Below the pieces are notes generated by a model. It was not told the origin of the DNA. It was given only the letters and a program-made list of their open reading frames with translations, and searched no databases. Positions 10,701 to 19,615 of a stretch of DNA of 64,000 bases are shown piece by piece; the first letter of the stretch is position 1; the number at the start of each line of letters is the position of its first letter. The position numbers and the translations under genes were made by a program. The stretch spans positions 1 through 64,000 of the forward strand of contig JACVTC010000033.1 of NCBI GenBank assembly GCA_016946835.1, given 5' to 3'. This stretch comes from Neocallimastix lanati (nom. inval.) (Eukaryota > Neocallimastigomycota > Neocallimastigomycetes > Neocallimastigales > Neocallimastigaceae).

Positions 10701-11647
10701 ATAATTATATTCGATGTTGTTACAAATGCCAAACATGTAAGCCACAAACATTAAATCAATTTCCAGAAGATAATGCCACTCCTCCAGGATACCCTTTCTC
10801 AAGAGTTGGACTCGATTTAATTGGACCCCTACCAGAAACTCCAAGAGGTAATAGATTTATAATTGTTCTAGTTGACTATTTAACCAAATGGGTAGAGGCT
10901 GAACCATTAGTAACATCGGAAGCAGATGACGTGATAAATTTTTTAAAGAAAGTATTCTCAAGACATGGTATCCCTGAGATACTGGTAACAGACAATGGTC
11001 CACAGTTCACCGCAGATAAAATAAAAGCATTCTTAGATCTACACGATGTTTATGTTCACTATATTTCAACTTACCATCCAGCCTCGAATGGAGAAGTTGA
11101 AAACAGAAACAAAGAAATTGGGAAGTATCTACGAATCCTGGGAAAAAAAGATAAGCATTGGGATGAGACTTTATATAGTGCTTTATGGGCACTACGTACT
11201 TGTAAAAGTGAAGTTACAAAACACAGTAGCTTCGAATTATTGTATGGAAGGAGGGATATACAACCTTTCGAATTATCCATTAATATTGAAAAGAAAAATG
11301 AATGGGAAAGTGATGAAGAGTACTGGCTCAGAAAATTTTTGATACATGATAAGTGGATAAAGGAAGCCATAAGAAATATTGAAACCACAAACAAACTTTG
11401 GTCCGATAGAAGGAAACAAATCAAAAGAATGAGAAGTGACTATAAACCAGGGGACTTAGTATTAGTGAAAGTATTTAATCGAAGGAAGCTAGACCCATTC
11501 TTCACAGGACCATTACAAATTGTTAAAAGAGAATTAAACACAGTGACAGTATGCGACCCAACGACTGGTGAACTAGCAGAACGTAATATCCACCTGAAGA
11601 ATATTATTCCATACTTTACGGAACTGAACCTCACAAATGAAGACTAA
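7769..11647 (+). CDS. pol: Pol polyprotein (PR-RT-RH-IN), element B
   Basis: The frame is open for 1292 codons; the first five lie in the solo LTR, and real pol sequence resumes at 7784. The protease active site is at residues 234-236 and reads DTC rather than DTG/DSG, followed downstream by DILIGVD. RT shows MCVDYRKLN and YIDD at 596-599. RNase H has TDAS (D745), DLEG, YTDHKP and IADALSR. A short Asn-rich linker precedes integrase, with HHCC from about residue 950 (HQIGHEG to CYKCQ) and core residues in LDLIG, VTDNG and GEVENRNKE. A GPY/F-like end carries FFTGPLQIV. No nonsense codon interrupts these domains. The solo LTR separates the frame from gag, so the copy should be unable to make Gag-Pol. 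Confidence 0.93.
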   Translation: MFSFTDTLKNNPTPIQTAAMRHNNKYDACLNEGKKVHNQKDQNMETNTLPIEDVIMIKDDIEDSIQNNEINKNKSTNTVDKNTTLDKNNKTTSNSNQTEKLEYLDPSIIAEKNIRTSKRNNHEERIKDIIENAKKSPPSLSNNKESKEKHIKLIEQFDDYLIQDLLKEVASTEVITKLGYLLDLFPKFRTAFSKALKLTPKSNAINNVMTIVNKFKIIKVKGKVENTNCEIFLDTCASVNAITRSALEKYNINKPAIGRISETIFQACSNSTIESEIYELEITIGDKTFQDYFRVIEKDDLFDILIGVDSLKKNRFDINLVNDSLYYINEDNTYKKLADLYYDINLKNPIDSGEEINKENTNASTPLLLTIVIQNKDKQLEQTINVKENLINDIINAVPSEHKNFIKELFEIFKDILAVKTDDLGTSKLLPHRINLIPNAKPIKLKAYKLSKAQSMALKEILTFLINNRLIEPSFSAWSFPVVLVPKKNNKDWRMCVDYRKLNNITIKDSYSLPLIDEILLQIGNNSQILSTIDLFSGYHQIPMAPEDKEKTAFNTMYGNYNFRVMPFGLCNAPSTFQREMNKIFFELIGECVFIYIDDIVIFSKDINEHILHLRRVFKILKDNGLKINLEKCSFFKKEVSLLGHKLSTDGISPIPEKVKTIVNWLPPKNTTQLKSFLGAIGYYRKFIKNFAQIAKPLFYLLKKNSIFNFSDECIKAFEELKNKLIQAPILTPPDFSKPFIIRTDASRDGLGGVLLQRDKNNLEVPIFYESRSLSKSEENYSITDLEGKAVFHCVQKFKQFITGNSFITIVYTDHKPLVGIFNNREPTNSRHLKWVTELSILNVKVEYQEGRKNVIADALSRLETSDKPKETINIIYNNNNEVDNSDNGISDNNNNNSNSINKFIEDYIKKRIKKRIIIIDGKEYYKQGDKLRYIVKSIEEKLTLIDQAHQIGHEGVYKTYNRLKRDYYWKNMKKDINNYIRCCYKCQTCKPQTLNQFPEDNATPPGYPFSRVGLDLIGPLPETPRGNRFIIVLVDYLTKWVEAEPLVTSEADDVINFLKKVFSRHGIPEILVTDNGPQFTADKIKAFLDLHDVYVHYISTYHPASNGEVENRNKEIGKYLRILGKKDKHWDETLYSALWALRTCKSEVTKHSSFELLYGRRDIQPFELSINIEKKNEWESDEEYWLRKFLIHDKWIKEAIRNIETTNKLWSDRRKQIKRMRSDYKPGDLVLVKVFNRRKLDPFFTGPLQIVKRELNTVTVCDPTTGELAERNIHLKNIIPYFTELNLTNED

Positions 11648-11895
11648 GATACTTATCAGATAATATAAATATATTTACAATAAATATTAAATAATTAAAA
11701 CAATATTTATAGCAAGTTTTTTTTTAATAAGTAGATAACAAAGAATATAAATTTAAAAAAAAAAAAAAAAAAAAAATAATAATAATAATAATAATAATAA
11801 TATTTACATAAGATTTTTTTTTTCTTTATTTATTAATATTTATTATCAATTATAAATTAAAAATTAATATATATAAAATAAATATGGTTTTTATC

Positions 11896-11929
<34 letters not shown>

Positions 11930-12441
11930 TACAACCTATAGCACGCTTTAAAAAAAAAAAAAAAAAAAATTATAGAGATAGATAAATAATACAATTATAT
12001 AATCTTCAGAATATAGATAACGACAAAAAAAAAAAAAAAAAAAAAAACGCGTTTGAATTTCAACTTACCAAAAATAAACATTTAGCTATTTTTGAAAAGT
12101 TTAATAAATTAATTCACATTTCTAATCCAGTAATTTCTTTTATTAGATATAAATAATAAAATATAATAAAAATTTAATAATAGATTATAATAGTTAAATA
12201 TAATAGTAAAATATAATAGTAAAATATAATAGTAAAATATAATAGTAAAATATAATAGTAAAATAGAATAGTAAAATAGAATAGTAAAATAGAATAGTAA
12301 AATAGAATAGTAAAATATAATATTAAAATATACAAAGATATATAGACAGAATATATATAAATTAAATTTTAAATTAGTAAACAAGTATATAATTTTATAA
12401 AATTTTATAAACAATATAACATAATTTTACAATTTACTTAC

Positions 12442-12472
<31 letters not shown>

Positions 12473-12486
<14 letters not shown>

Positions 12487-12609
12487 GCATATACAATATA
12501 GTATAAAATTACATATATGTAATGTATACATGTACATTATTGTATGAAATTGTATATATATAATATAAAAAAAAAAAAAAAAAAAATTTATATAGTTATA
12601 TAGTTCAAA

Positions 12610-12658
<49 letters not shown>

Positions 12659-12782
12659 GCATATACAATATAGTATAAAATTACATATATGTAATGTATA
12701 CATGTACATTATTGTATGAAATTGTATATATATAATATAAAAAAAAAAAAAAAAAAAAATTTATATAGTTATATAGTTCAAA

Positions 12783-12849
<67 letters not shown>

Positions 12850-12973
12850 GCATATACAATATAGTATAAAATTACATATATGTAATGTATACATGTACAT
12901 TATTGTATGAAATTGTATATATATAATATAAAAAAAAAAAAAAAAAAAAATTTATATAGTTATATAGTTCAAA

Positions 12974-13025
<52 letters not shown>
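12473..13025. repeat. About 185-bp tandem repeat, three copies
   Basis: Each copy runs from an AT dinucleotide stretch through gcatatacaatatagtataa and acatgtacattattgtatg to atatagttatatagttcaaa, and carries two A tracts, one internal and one terminal. The three cores are practically identical while the A tracts differ in length (about 20 to 50), so the duplication is very young or the region is prone to slippage. Confidence 0.9.
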
Positions 13026-13028
<3 letters not shown>

Positions 13029-13081
13029 AAAGAATATAATAACATTTTTTTTTAATTTTATCCATTATATCCATAAATCAC

Positions 13082-13100
13082 GACTTCAAGGGACGAAGTC
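13082..13100 (+). other. Conserved 3' UTR hairpin, element B
   Basis: GACTTC, loop aagggac, GAAGTC. The same loop and inner stem recur before the 3' LTR of C (15-bp stem) and of the J-D element (7-bp stem), always shortly before the polypurine tract or LTR. A packaging, end-formation or priming signal is possible; the role is not known. Confidence 0.7.
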
Positions 13101-13120
13101 TAGACAAAGTGGGGGCGTCT

Positions 13121-13670
13121 TGGTACGTTACTCACTTAAATTATTAAAAATATAAAAAAATAAATAATTCTTTAGTTATTTTATTATAATAGGTATAGGG
13201 TTTAATTAGTATATAAAAATATAATATTAATAAAAATAATTTTAATTAATAGATAACCAATAAGAATTAAGATAAATTATAGTATAAAAATAAGTGAAAG
13301 ATAAAATATTAACAAAGGAGGAACTTAATAATTTAATATCTTTAAAGAATATAATAGTTAGAATAGGAATTATAAAATATTTATTCGGGTGAATAAATAT
13401 TTAGGATATTTTGGTTAATATTATTATTAAAATATAAATTTAAAGATATAATAAAGTTATAATAAAATTAAATGTACTTATTTAAAGAACAAAACTTATA
13501 AATAAAATAAAGACTTAAAAGTAACACATTATTATTTATTAAAATTTATTATTAATTTTGTGTTATAATTTTTTTATTTATTTCTTTTATTAGAATATAT
13601 TATTTTATAGTTTTACAACTTGCTTTCCCCAAATCATATAAAAGGTACAATATATAAAAATAACGTACCA
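13121..13670 (+). repeat. 3' LTR of element B
   Basis: It has the same TGGTACG...CGTACCA ends as the 5' LTR and is nearly identical apart from a roughly 9-bp deletion and small changes close to the left end. It is followed by tgaa and the solo LTR E1. Confidence 0.93.
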
Positions 13671-13674
13671 TGAA

Positions 13675-14150
13675 TGATACGTGACCACTATAAAAATGGT
13701 ATTTAGGTAGATTCTTTAGGTTAAAGAAATACTTAAATATTATTGGTCAATAATAATTTTATAATAATATATATAATTTTAGAATAATAATTGTTAAACG
13801 GAGAATTCTTTTATTTATAAGTATATACTTATGATAAATTAATTCACATAAATAGCTATTTTTATATTTTATTTTAGTATAGTTAAAAAGAGATATTATG
13901 TATATTTGAGATAATTAATTATAATATTTATGTAAGAGAGTAGTAATAATAATTGATGTAATAATTAATAATTAATAATAAATAAAGAGTACATTAAAAA
14001 GATATATTTATTACTTTATTTTGTATTATTGTATGTGTTATTTCTATTTAATATTAGAATATATTATTTTGTCATATTTCCTTATTGTCATTGCCCATAA
14101 ATAAATATTAATTTAGATACATAAATAATAAATAATAAAATATCGTATCA
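13675..14150 (+). repeat. Solo LTR E1
   Basis: The 476-bp unit starts TGATACG and ends CGTATCA (7-bp terminal inverted repeat), flanked on both sides by TGAA (13671-13674 and 14151-14154), a 4-bp target duplication. The right third resembles LTRs B, D and E2. It lies only 4 bp from the end of element B. Confidence 0.88.
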
Positions 14151-14153
14151 TGA

Positions 14154-15074
14154 AGATTTCGTTACAGAAATAAAAATAAAATTTTCAATAATAAGAAACT
14201 TAGAAATAAAAATAAAATTCTCAATAATAAGAAACTTAGAAATAAAAATAAAATTCTCAATAATAAGAAACTTAGAAATAAAAATAAAATTCTCAATAAT
14301 AAGAAACTTAGAAATAAAAATAAAATTCTCAATAATAAGAAACTTAGAAATAAAAATAAAATTCTCAATAATAAGAAACTTAGAAATAAAAATAAAATTC
14401 TCAATAATATGGAACTTAGAAATAAAGATAAAATTCTCAATAATAAGAAACTTAGTACTAAAGAAATCATTCAAAAATACTATTCAGATCTAGTGAAAGT
14501 CTTTAAAAAAGAAGAAGCTGATAAATTACCTCCCCACCGGAGCTATGACATAACAATCGACTTGATCCCTGGAGGACAATTATTCTTTGGACCAATATAT
14601 CCTTTAACTACGGTGGAAATGAAAGCCTTGAAAGAATATATCGAAGAAAATTTAGCTAAAGGCTTCATTCGAAAATCAAAATCCCCAGCTGGTGCTCCAA
14701 TATTGTTTGTTAGAAAACACGATGGTTCTCTCAGGTTATGTGTGGATTATCGCCGTCTGAATGCTATTACAATCCGTAATAGTTACCCACTGCCAAGGAT
14801 TAACGATTTAATGGAAGTATTTAAAGGATCAAAGATTTTTACCAGACTTGACTTAAGGTCTGCGTATAATCTTGTCAGAATAAAGGAAGGACATGAGTAT
14901 CTTACGGCCTTCCGTACTCCAATAGGTCATTTCGAGTATCTTGTAATGCCTTTCGGCTTACGTAATGCTCCTTCAGTTTTTCAAAGATTCATACAAGATA
15001 CATTGTCAGAAATCACTGGATCCTTTGTTCAGGCATATTTGGATGATATAATTATCTTTTCTCCTGACTTTTAA
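14154..15074 (+). pseudogene. pol: Reverse transcriptase fragment of a different Ty3/gypsy lineage
   Basis: The frame is open from a TGA at 14151 to TAA at 15072; the first ATG is 14409. After eight 12-residue repeats comes the N-terminal half of [49 protein letters not shown] and YLDDIIIFS. The wording ([20 protein letters not shown]) differs from the other RTs here and resembles the broad fungal Ty3/gypsy type with an HRPYDH-like site. It stops three residues after the YLDD strand, where the DNA passes into an A-type LTR, so RNase H and integrase are lost. Not functional. Confidence 0.85.
14166..14454 (+). repeat. 36-bp in-frame tandem repeat, 8 copies
   Basis: Units of 36 bp (agaaataaaaataaaattct then caataataagaaactt) repeat eight times with few changes. 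The period is 12 codons, and in the frame of the following RT it encodes repeats of [12 protein letters not shown], a basic, asparagine-rich 12-mer. There are no spacers, so this is not a CRISPR array. Minus-strand reading frames across it are by-products of the repeat. Confidence 0.9.
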
Positions 15075-15911
15075 GATACTAAATTATTAAAACTATTAAT
15101 TAAATATTATTATAAAAATTATTATAAAATTATTAAAATTATTAATTAAATATTATTATAAAAATTATTATAAACTATTAATATTATAAAATTATTAAAA
15201 TTATTAAATATTATTATAAAAATTATTATAAACTATTAATATTATAAAATTATTAAAATTATTAAATATTATTATAAAAATTTATTTATTATAACTATTA
15301 AATATTATTATAAAATTATTAAGATTATTAATTAAATTTATTATTAAATTATTATTAAAAATTATTACTTATTATAAAAATTATTATTTAAATATTATCA
15401 AATTTATTAATTAAATATTATAAAAATTTTATTTTATTTTTGAAAATAATTACAAGTATTATTTAAAATAATTAAAGATTATTAAATTTATTATATTAAT
15501 CTTTAAAAACAATTTATTTAACTTAAAAATACCAAGGAAAATAGTAAAAACTATTTTCTATATATTTATTTTATAATTATTTTTAATTAAATTATATTTG
15601 AATATTATATTATTATATTTATAAAAATTAAAACAAAAATGAATTATTGATATAAAATTAATTCAATAATTCTATAAAATTACTTAAATTATAAACAACT
15701 AATTATACTTTAAATTCATAAAAAAATATAAATATTGTAAATATTTCTTAAAAATTAAATATGTGTACTTCAAAAAAAAAATAAAATTTTATATTAATAA
15801 ATAATAAATACTTTTTAATAAAAAAAATTTTTCTTTGTTAAAATTAAAGCAGGGTAATACCCGTCCCCCCTGCTTGATTTTAAATCAATAAGAATCACCC
15901 CGAGTCTACCA
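15067..15911 (+). repeat. Truncated A-family LTR (A2)
   Basis: It matches A1 from base 1521 to its end and lacks the first 224 bp. The join to the RT fragment falls on an 11-bp stretch (acttttaagat) present in the LTR, consistent with microhomology-mediated joining. The right end GTCTACCA and the 17-bp hairpin are kept. It has an extra copy of the internal attattataaactattaat unit. Confidence 0.88.
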
Positions 15912-15916
15912 AGTTT

Positions 15917-16487
15917 TGGTGCGATGCACCCATAAAAATATAAAATTCAGAGTGAAGAATATAATATTATAAAATAGTTTAATAAATTAGATTATTAATA
16001 AATTATTTAAAAAAAAAAAAAAAAAAATTTTTTTGTTTATTAATTAAAAAATTAATTAAATTTGTTTAGGATGTATATATTAAAATTGATTTATAAAAAA
16101 AAAAAAAAAAATATAATAATAATAATAATAATAATGAGATGATGTAGAGGAGATTATAATTCGGAGATAAATAATATATTTCAAGAACGGAGTTAGGATT
16201 AAAAATTATAGAGTTATAAAAGAGATAACTAATAATTTAATATCCTATAATATTGAAATATAGAATTTTAGAATTATAATAAATAAAATATTTTATTGTA
16301 TTTATATATATAAAAAAAAAAAAAAAAAAAAAAAAAAAGATGATTCTGGTAAAAAAAAAAAAAAATAAATAAAATATCTTAATAATAAGAATAAATAAAA
16401 GTTATAAAATTTAAGTGTTCATTCAATCTAGAATAATTTATTTTAACAAGTGAAGTGTCAATAAGCCCAAGGTACAAGCACGTACCA
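15917..16487 (+). repeat. Solo LTR J1
   Basis: The 571-bp unit starts TGGTGCG and ends CGTACCA and is flanked by GTTT (15913-15916, 16488-16491). It is nearly identical to J2 at 36713-37304 apart from A-tract lengths. It lacks a PBS downstream and is therefore solo. Element G begins directly after the shared GTTT. Confidence 0.9.
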
Positions 16488-16491
16488 GTTT

Positions 16492-17316
16492 TGATAAGAA
16501 TATACTAAATAATGCATTCTTAATTAAATCTACGATTTATTTCTAATACATTATGTGTACATTATTATTTTTGTACTTTAATAAATTTTTAAATCCAGAG
16601 ATCAAAAATTAAATCAAAAATTATATTAAACTTTATATTTTTATATTAAATCTTATATTAATAGTAATATTTTTATATATTTAAAACTTATATTAACAAT
16701 ATTAATAATAAATCTTATTTTTTTATTTGTATATTAATAATGAAAATTTGTATTAATAATATTTTTATATATTGATAATTAAAAATTTATATATTATATT
16801 TTAACTTTTATTATAAAATTTTATATCGAAATGTTTTATTTTATATTGAAAAATATTTTATTTTATTAAAAAACCTTTATATTAGAATAGTATTTTTATT
16901 TTTATTTGAATATTTTAACAGATTGTAATAAAAATTATAGCCAATTAAATAAATTCTTATTAGTAATATTTTAGATATTTTTTTAAAAAAAAAAAATAAA
17001 AAAAAAAAAAAAATGTTTTATTAATATTATAAATGTATTTTATTTATATTGTTATAATTAAATTTTATATAATTGATTATAAAATTCAATTTAAATTTTA
17101 TAGTTTTTATAAAAAAAAAATAAATAAAATGTAATTTAGTGGCAAGAACAACTTTTATGCCTTGAAAAAAGTATAAATAGTTGTAAATTTTGCTACTAAT
17201 TTTTAAATATCATCAAAAAAAAAATAAATTTAATAAAATAAATAAATAAAATAAATAAATAAATAAAATTTGTGTTTCTTTACTTTATTTTTATTTAATT
17301 CTCTAAAACCTTAACA
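16492..17316 (+). repeat. 5' LTR of element G
   Basis: The LTR starts TGATAAG and ends CTTAACA (near-perfect inverted ends) and is 825 bp long. A TATA box (gtataaatag) at about 17171-17180 lies 137 bp before the right end, so transcription should start in the last 110 bp. Confidence 0.93.
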
Positions 17317-17322
17317 TTTATA

Positions 17323-17340
17323 TGGTGGAGATATCGGGGA
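17323..17340 (+). promoter_or_regulatory. Primer binding site, element G
   Basis: tggtggagatatcgggga lies 6 bp after the LTR. The first eight bases are shared with the PBS of B, H, I and J2; the rest differs, suggesting that only about 8 nt pair with the tRNA 3' end. Confidence 0.78.
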
Positions 17341-18682
17341 ATTAAATAGAAATAATAGTAAATCACATAGATTTTTTTTAATTTTTTTTTATTTTATATT
17401 GATAAACAAGTAAGTCGTTAATCCTTTGATTAACCTATGGCGCTTGTTTGATATATATAAAAAAAAATTTTTTTTAAATAAGTAAAATTAAGATTCTAAA
17501 AAAACAAATTTTGTAAAATTATAACAAGGAGCGGATAGAGCTCATACACAGTGTATTCTCAGATAGCAACAAATTAACTCTATTCATAGTAGGTTATTGA
17601 ATAGTAGTTAATTTGGAGATTAATTGGAAAGTAGACGAAGGTATTTGGTTACCGACCCGGTAATAATAGTTAAGCCTTCAACGTTTCAACACACGAAGGT
17701 GCGGGTACTTTCCAAGCACTGGCGAATAAGGAGCTTACGTCACCGAAGGCGTAAGATTGTTTTTTTATATATATATATTTTTTTTACTTTTCTTTGTGCT
17801 AGTTATAAGGCACTATATTATATAAAGTATCAGATTTTGGCTAACTTTGCCATTTAATTTTTTTTTATTTTTCTTATTGCTGGTACTTTATTTGTTATAT
17901 AATTCCTGTAATAGAATCTTAATTTACTTTGAAAATATTGTGTTTTTAGTTAATTTTTATTAGTTAATAAAAATATTATTGAATACTTTTAAAATTTATT
18001 TTATTCCGTACATAGATTATCGGATTAAGTTTATCCTACATAGTAATTGGGCTAGTGGGCTCTGAACTGCTATATTTTATATCGAATATAGTAATCGTGG
18101 CACACGAGTGGCATGACACCATTAGGTAAGCTGAACGTCAGACAGTGTGTACTATCAGATTGTACGACAATAAAGATTATTTTTTGTGTTTAATAATTAT
18201 AATTAATTAATAATTTTATTAGCTATAACAATACAATATTTATCGTTTAAAAAGAAAAATTTTTGAAAGGTGAAAATAATAAATAAAACTTTGCTTCTAA
18301 ATTTATTACTACAAATATACTAAATTACAAAATTCAAGTGGTCGATAAAGATTTCGAGCTTGAAAAATATTCTATTAAGTTGTCGATAAAGATTTCGAAC
18401 TTAAAATTATTCTATTGAGTTGTCGATAAAGATTTCGAACTTAAAAATTATTCTTAATAAAGTAGTCGAAAAAAACCTCGTGCTTTATAATTTCTACTAA
18501 GTTGTCGATAAGGATTTCGAGCTTATATCTACTAAAGAAAGCAAATAAAATTATTATTTTCAAAAGTTACTAAAATATATTGTTTTAAAAATTGATTCGA
18601 TATTAAATTACCTATTAAATTATATTTTGAAAGTTGGATTTCCCAAATTTATTCGTATTTAATCACCTCATATTTAGACAAA
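17341..18682 (+). other. Long structured leader of element G
   Basis: The 1.35-kb untranslated leader contains islands with much higher GC than the surroundings (about 17400-17450, 17525-17760, 18005-18175). Strong hairpins include AAACAAG/CTTGTTT (17404-17410 with 17443-17449) enclosing GTTAATC-cttt-GATTAAC, and CTTACG/CGTAAG (17734-17755). The five-hairpin array at 18335-18525 follows. A 77-codon frame at 17624-17857 lacks an ATG and is not called as a gene. Possible roles are packaging, dimerisation or cap-independent translation; none is proven. Confidence 0.7.
18335..18525 (+). repeat. Array of five covarying hairpins in the G leader
   Basis: Five units spaced 40-42 bp apart (18335-18362, 18375-18404, 18415-18444, 18457-18488, 18498-18525) follow one plan: outer arm, GT bulge, CGA, 8-9-nt loop (taaagatt type), TCG, outer arm. 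The outer arms differ but remain paired: CAAG/CTTG, TTAAGTT/AACTTAA, TTGAGTT/AACTTAA (one G-U), ATAAAG/CTTTAT, TAAGTT/AGCTTA (one G-U). Compensatory change in a non-coding leader argues for a selected RNA structure. Confidence 0.85.
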
Positions 18683-19594
18683 ATGTCCAAGGAAACAACT
18701 TTGAGCTTTAAAGAATTGAAAAAAGAATTGAGAGATATTGTGAAACTTAGCAAGGACAATTTAGATATTAAGTCCTGGGCTACTGAATTAAAACTTTGGA
18801 TCAAGATACAAGGTATCACAGATCCGGAAACAATATTTAATGCTTGTTTACTTACCAGCTCTGGTGAAGTACAACGCATTATTGAAGATTTGGGAGAAGA
18901 TAGTGATGATGAAAGTGATGATTCATCAGATGAAGAAGAAGAAGATGATGAAGAAGAAAATGTTGATGATGATATTAAATTTCCTTCCCTTGAAAAAATT
19001 ATTTCAAGTCTTGAAAATTATTACGATATTAAAGAAGACCAAAATTTACTTCTTAAAGAACTTCGTGCAATGCGAATTAAAAGAAACGAAAAGATTAAAG
19101 ACTTTAATGTAAGATATAGAACTTTGTACACTAAACTTGATAAAAAGAGAAGAAAGCGCATTGGTGTACTAGATTATATTGATTCTATTCAAAATAATTA
19201 TGAAGCCTGGAAGAAATTATCCCTTAAAGATGATATAAGTATAGATAAAGTTTTCAAAATTGCCGAGAAAGTAGATAGACTTTCTGTAAGGAACAATAAT
19301 ATTAATACCTATAATGTTAATAATTCCCAGCATAATCAAAATAATCAAAACAGTACTACTTCAAGACTTTATCCTAAAAGAAGAAACGAAGCTTTCCAAA
19401 CAAGTCAAACAAATAATAAACCGAAACCTCAAGATATTATAGAAGAATCAACCCAGAAAATGAGAAATTTATCCGTTAAAACTTGCTTCTTCTGTAAGGA
19501 AGAAGGTCATTACTCATACTATTGCCCTCAATTAAATAAGATTATGGAAAAAAATAAAAAAGAAATATATTCCAAAAAGTCTTTAAACTTCTAA
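18683..19594 (+). CDS. gag: Gag capsid/nucleocapsid protein, element G
   Basis: This 303-residue Gag starts at the first ATG after the leader (aaaATGtcc). Residues 1-75 form a charged helical N-terminal part. An acidic run of Asp, Glu and Ser spans about 72-95. A capsid-like region follows (LENYYDIKEDQNLLLKELRA, then FNVRYRTLYTKL). A polar Asn/Gln tail leads to one CCHC knuckle (CFFCKEEGHYSYYC, near residue 274). The fold resembles Gag of B and C by spacing but shares little sequence with H and I. The stop TAA follows the slippery heptamer after one codon. Confidence 0.93.
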   Translation: MSKETTLSFKELKKELRDIVKLSKDNLDIKSWATELKLWIKIQGITDPETIFNACLLTSSGEVQRIIEDLGEDSDDESDDSSDEEEEDDEEENVDDDIKFPSLEKIISSLENYYDIKEDQNLLLKELRAMRIKRNEKIKDFNVRYRTLYTKLDKKRRKRIGVLDYIDSIQNNYEAWKKLSLKDDISIDKVFKIAEKVDRLSVRNNNINTYNVNNSQHNQNNQNSTTSRLYPKRRNEAFQTSQTNNKPKPQDIIEESTQKMRNLSVKTCFFCKEEGHYSYYCPQLNKIMEKNKKEIYSKKSLNF

Positions 19595-19615
19595 ATGGGA
19601 GCAGAAGCACTCCCA
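19582..19615 (+). promoter_or_regulatory. -1 ribosomal frameshift site, element G
   Basis: The gag frame reads TCT TTA AAC TTC TAA with heptamer T_TTA_AAC at 19582-19588, a 7-nt spacer, TGGGAG (19596-19601), an 8-nt loop and CTCCCA (19610-19615). The pol frame is then open without a break to 23583. This is the cleanest example in the window because both frames are intact. Confidence 0.92.

Larger units (their letters stand above)
11648..13120 (+). other. A-rich 3' UTR of element B
   Basis: No genes are present. There are many pure A tracts of 15-50 bases, a 13-bp tandem repeat (taatagtaaaata and variants) at about 12185-12325, and three copies of a roughly 185-bp unit at 12473-13025. A conserved hairpin lies at 13082-13100, followed by the polypurine tract (aaagtgggggcg, about 13106-13117). 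At 1.5 kb it is much longer than the 3' UTR of A or G, probably by repeat expansion. Confidence 0.8.
4827..13670 (+). mobile_element. Ty3/gypsy element B, full length, pol interrupted
   Basis: The element has 5' LTR, PBS, gag, a -1 frameshift site, pol (protease, RT, RNase H, integrase), a long A-rich 3' UTR, polypurine tract and 3' LTR. The two LTRs are practically identical except for a roughly 9-bp indel near the start and small changes beside it, which points to a recent insertion or gene conversion. A solo LTR of another family splits pol at 7081-7783. The flanks do not match (ttct before, tgaa after), so the usual target duplication is missing, perhaps through recombination. A deleted second copy lies at 48840-49795. 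Confidence 0.93.

Noticed and set aside
14166-14454. CRISPR-like array
   Set aside because: The repeats are directly adjacent without unique spacers, and the setting is eukaryotic.
14148-14474. Minus-strand proteins of 102-108 residues ([10 protein letters not shown] repeats)
   Set aside because: They are only the antisense reading of the 36-bp tandem repeat; the plus strand continues into RT.
17624-17857. 77-codon frame in the leader of G with a hydrophobic C-terminal half
   Set aside because: It has no ATG start, runs through T tracts, and lies in a region better explained by RNA structure.
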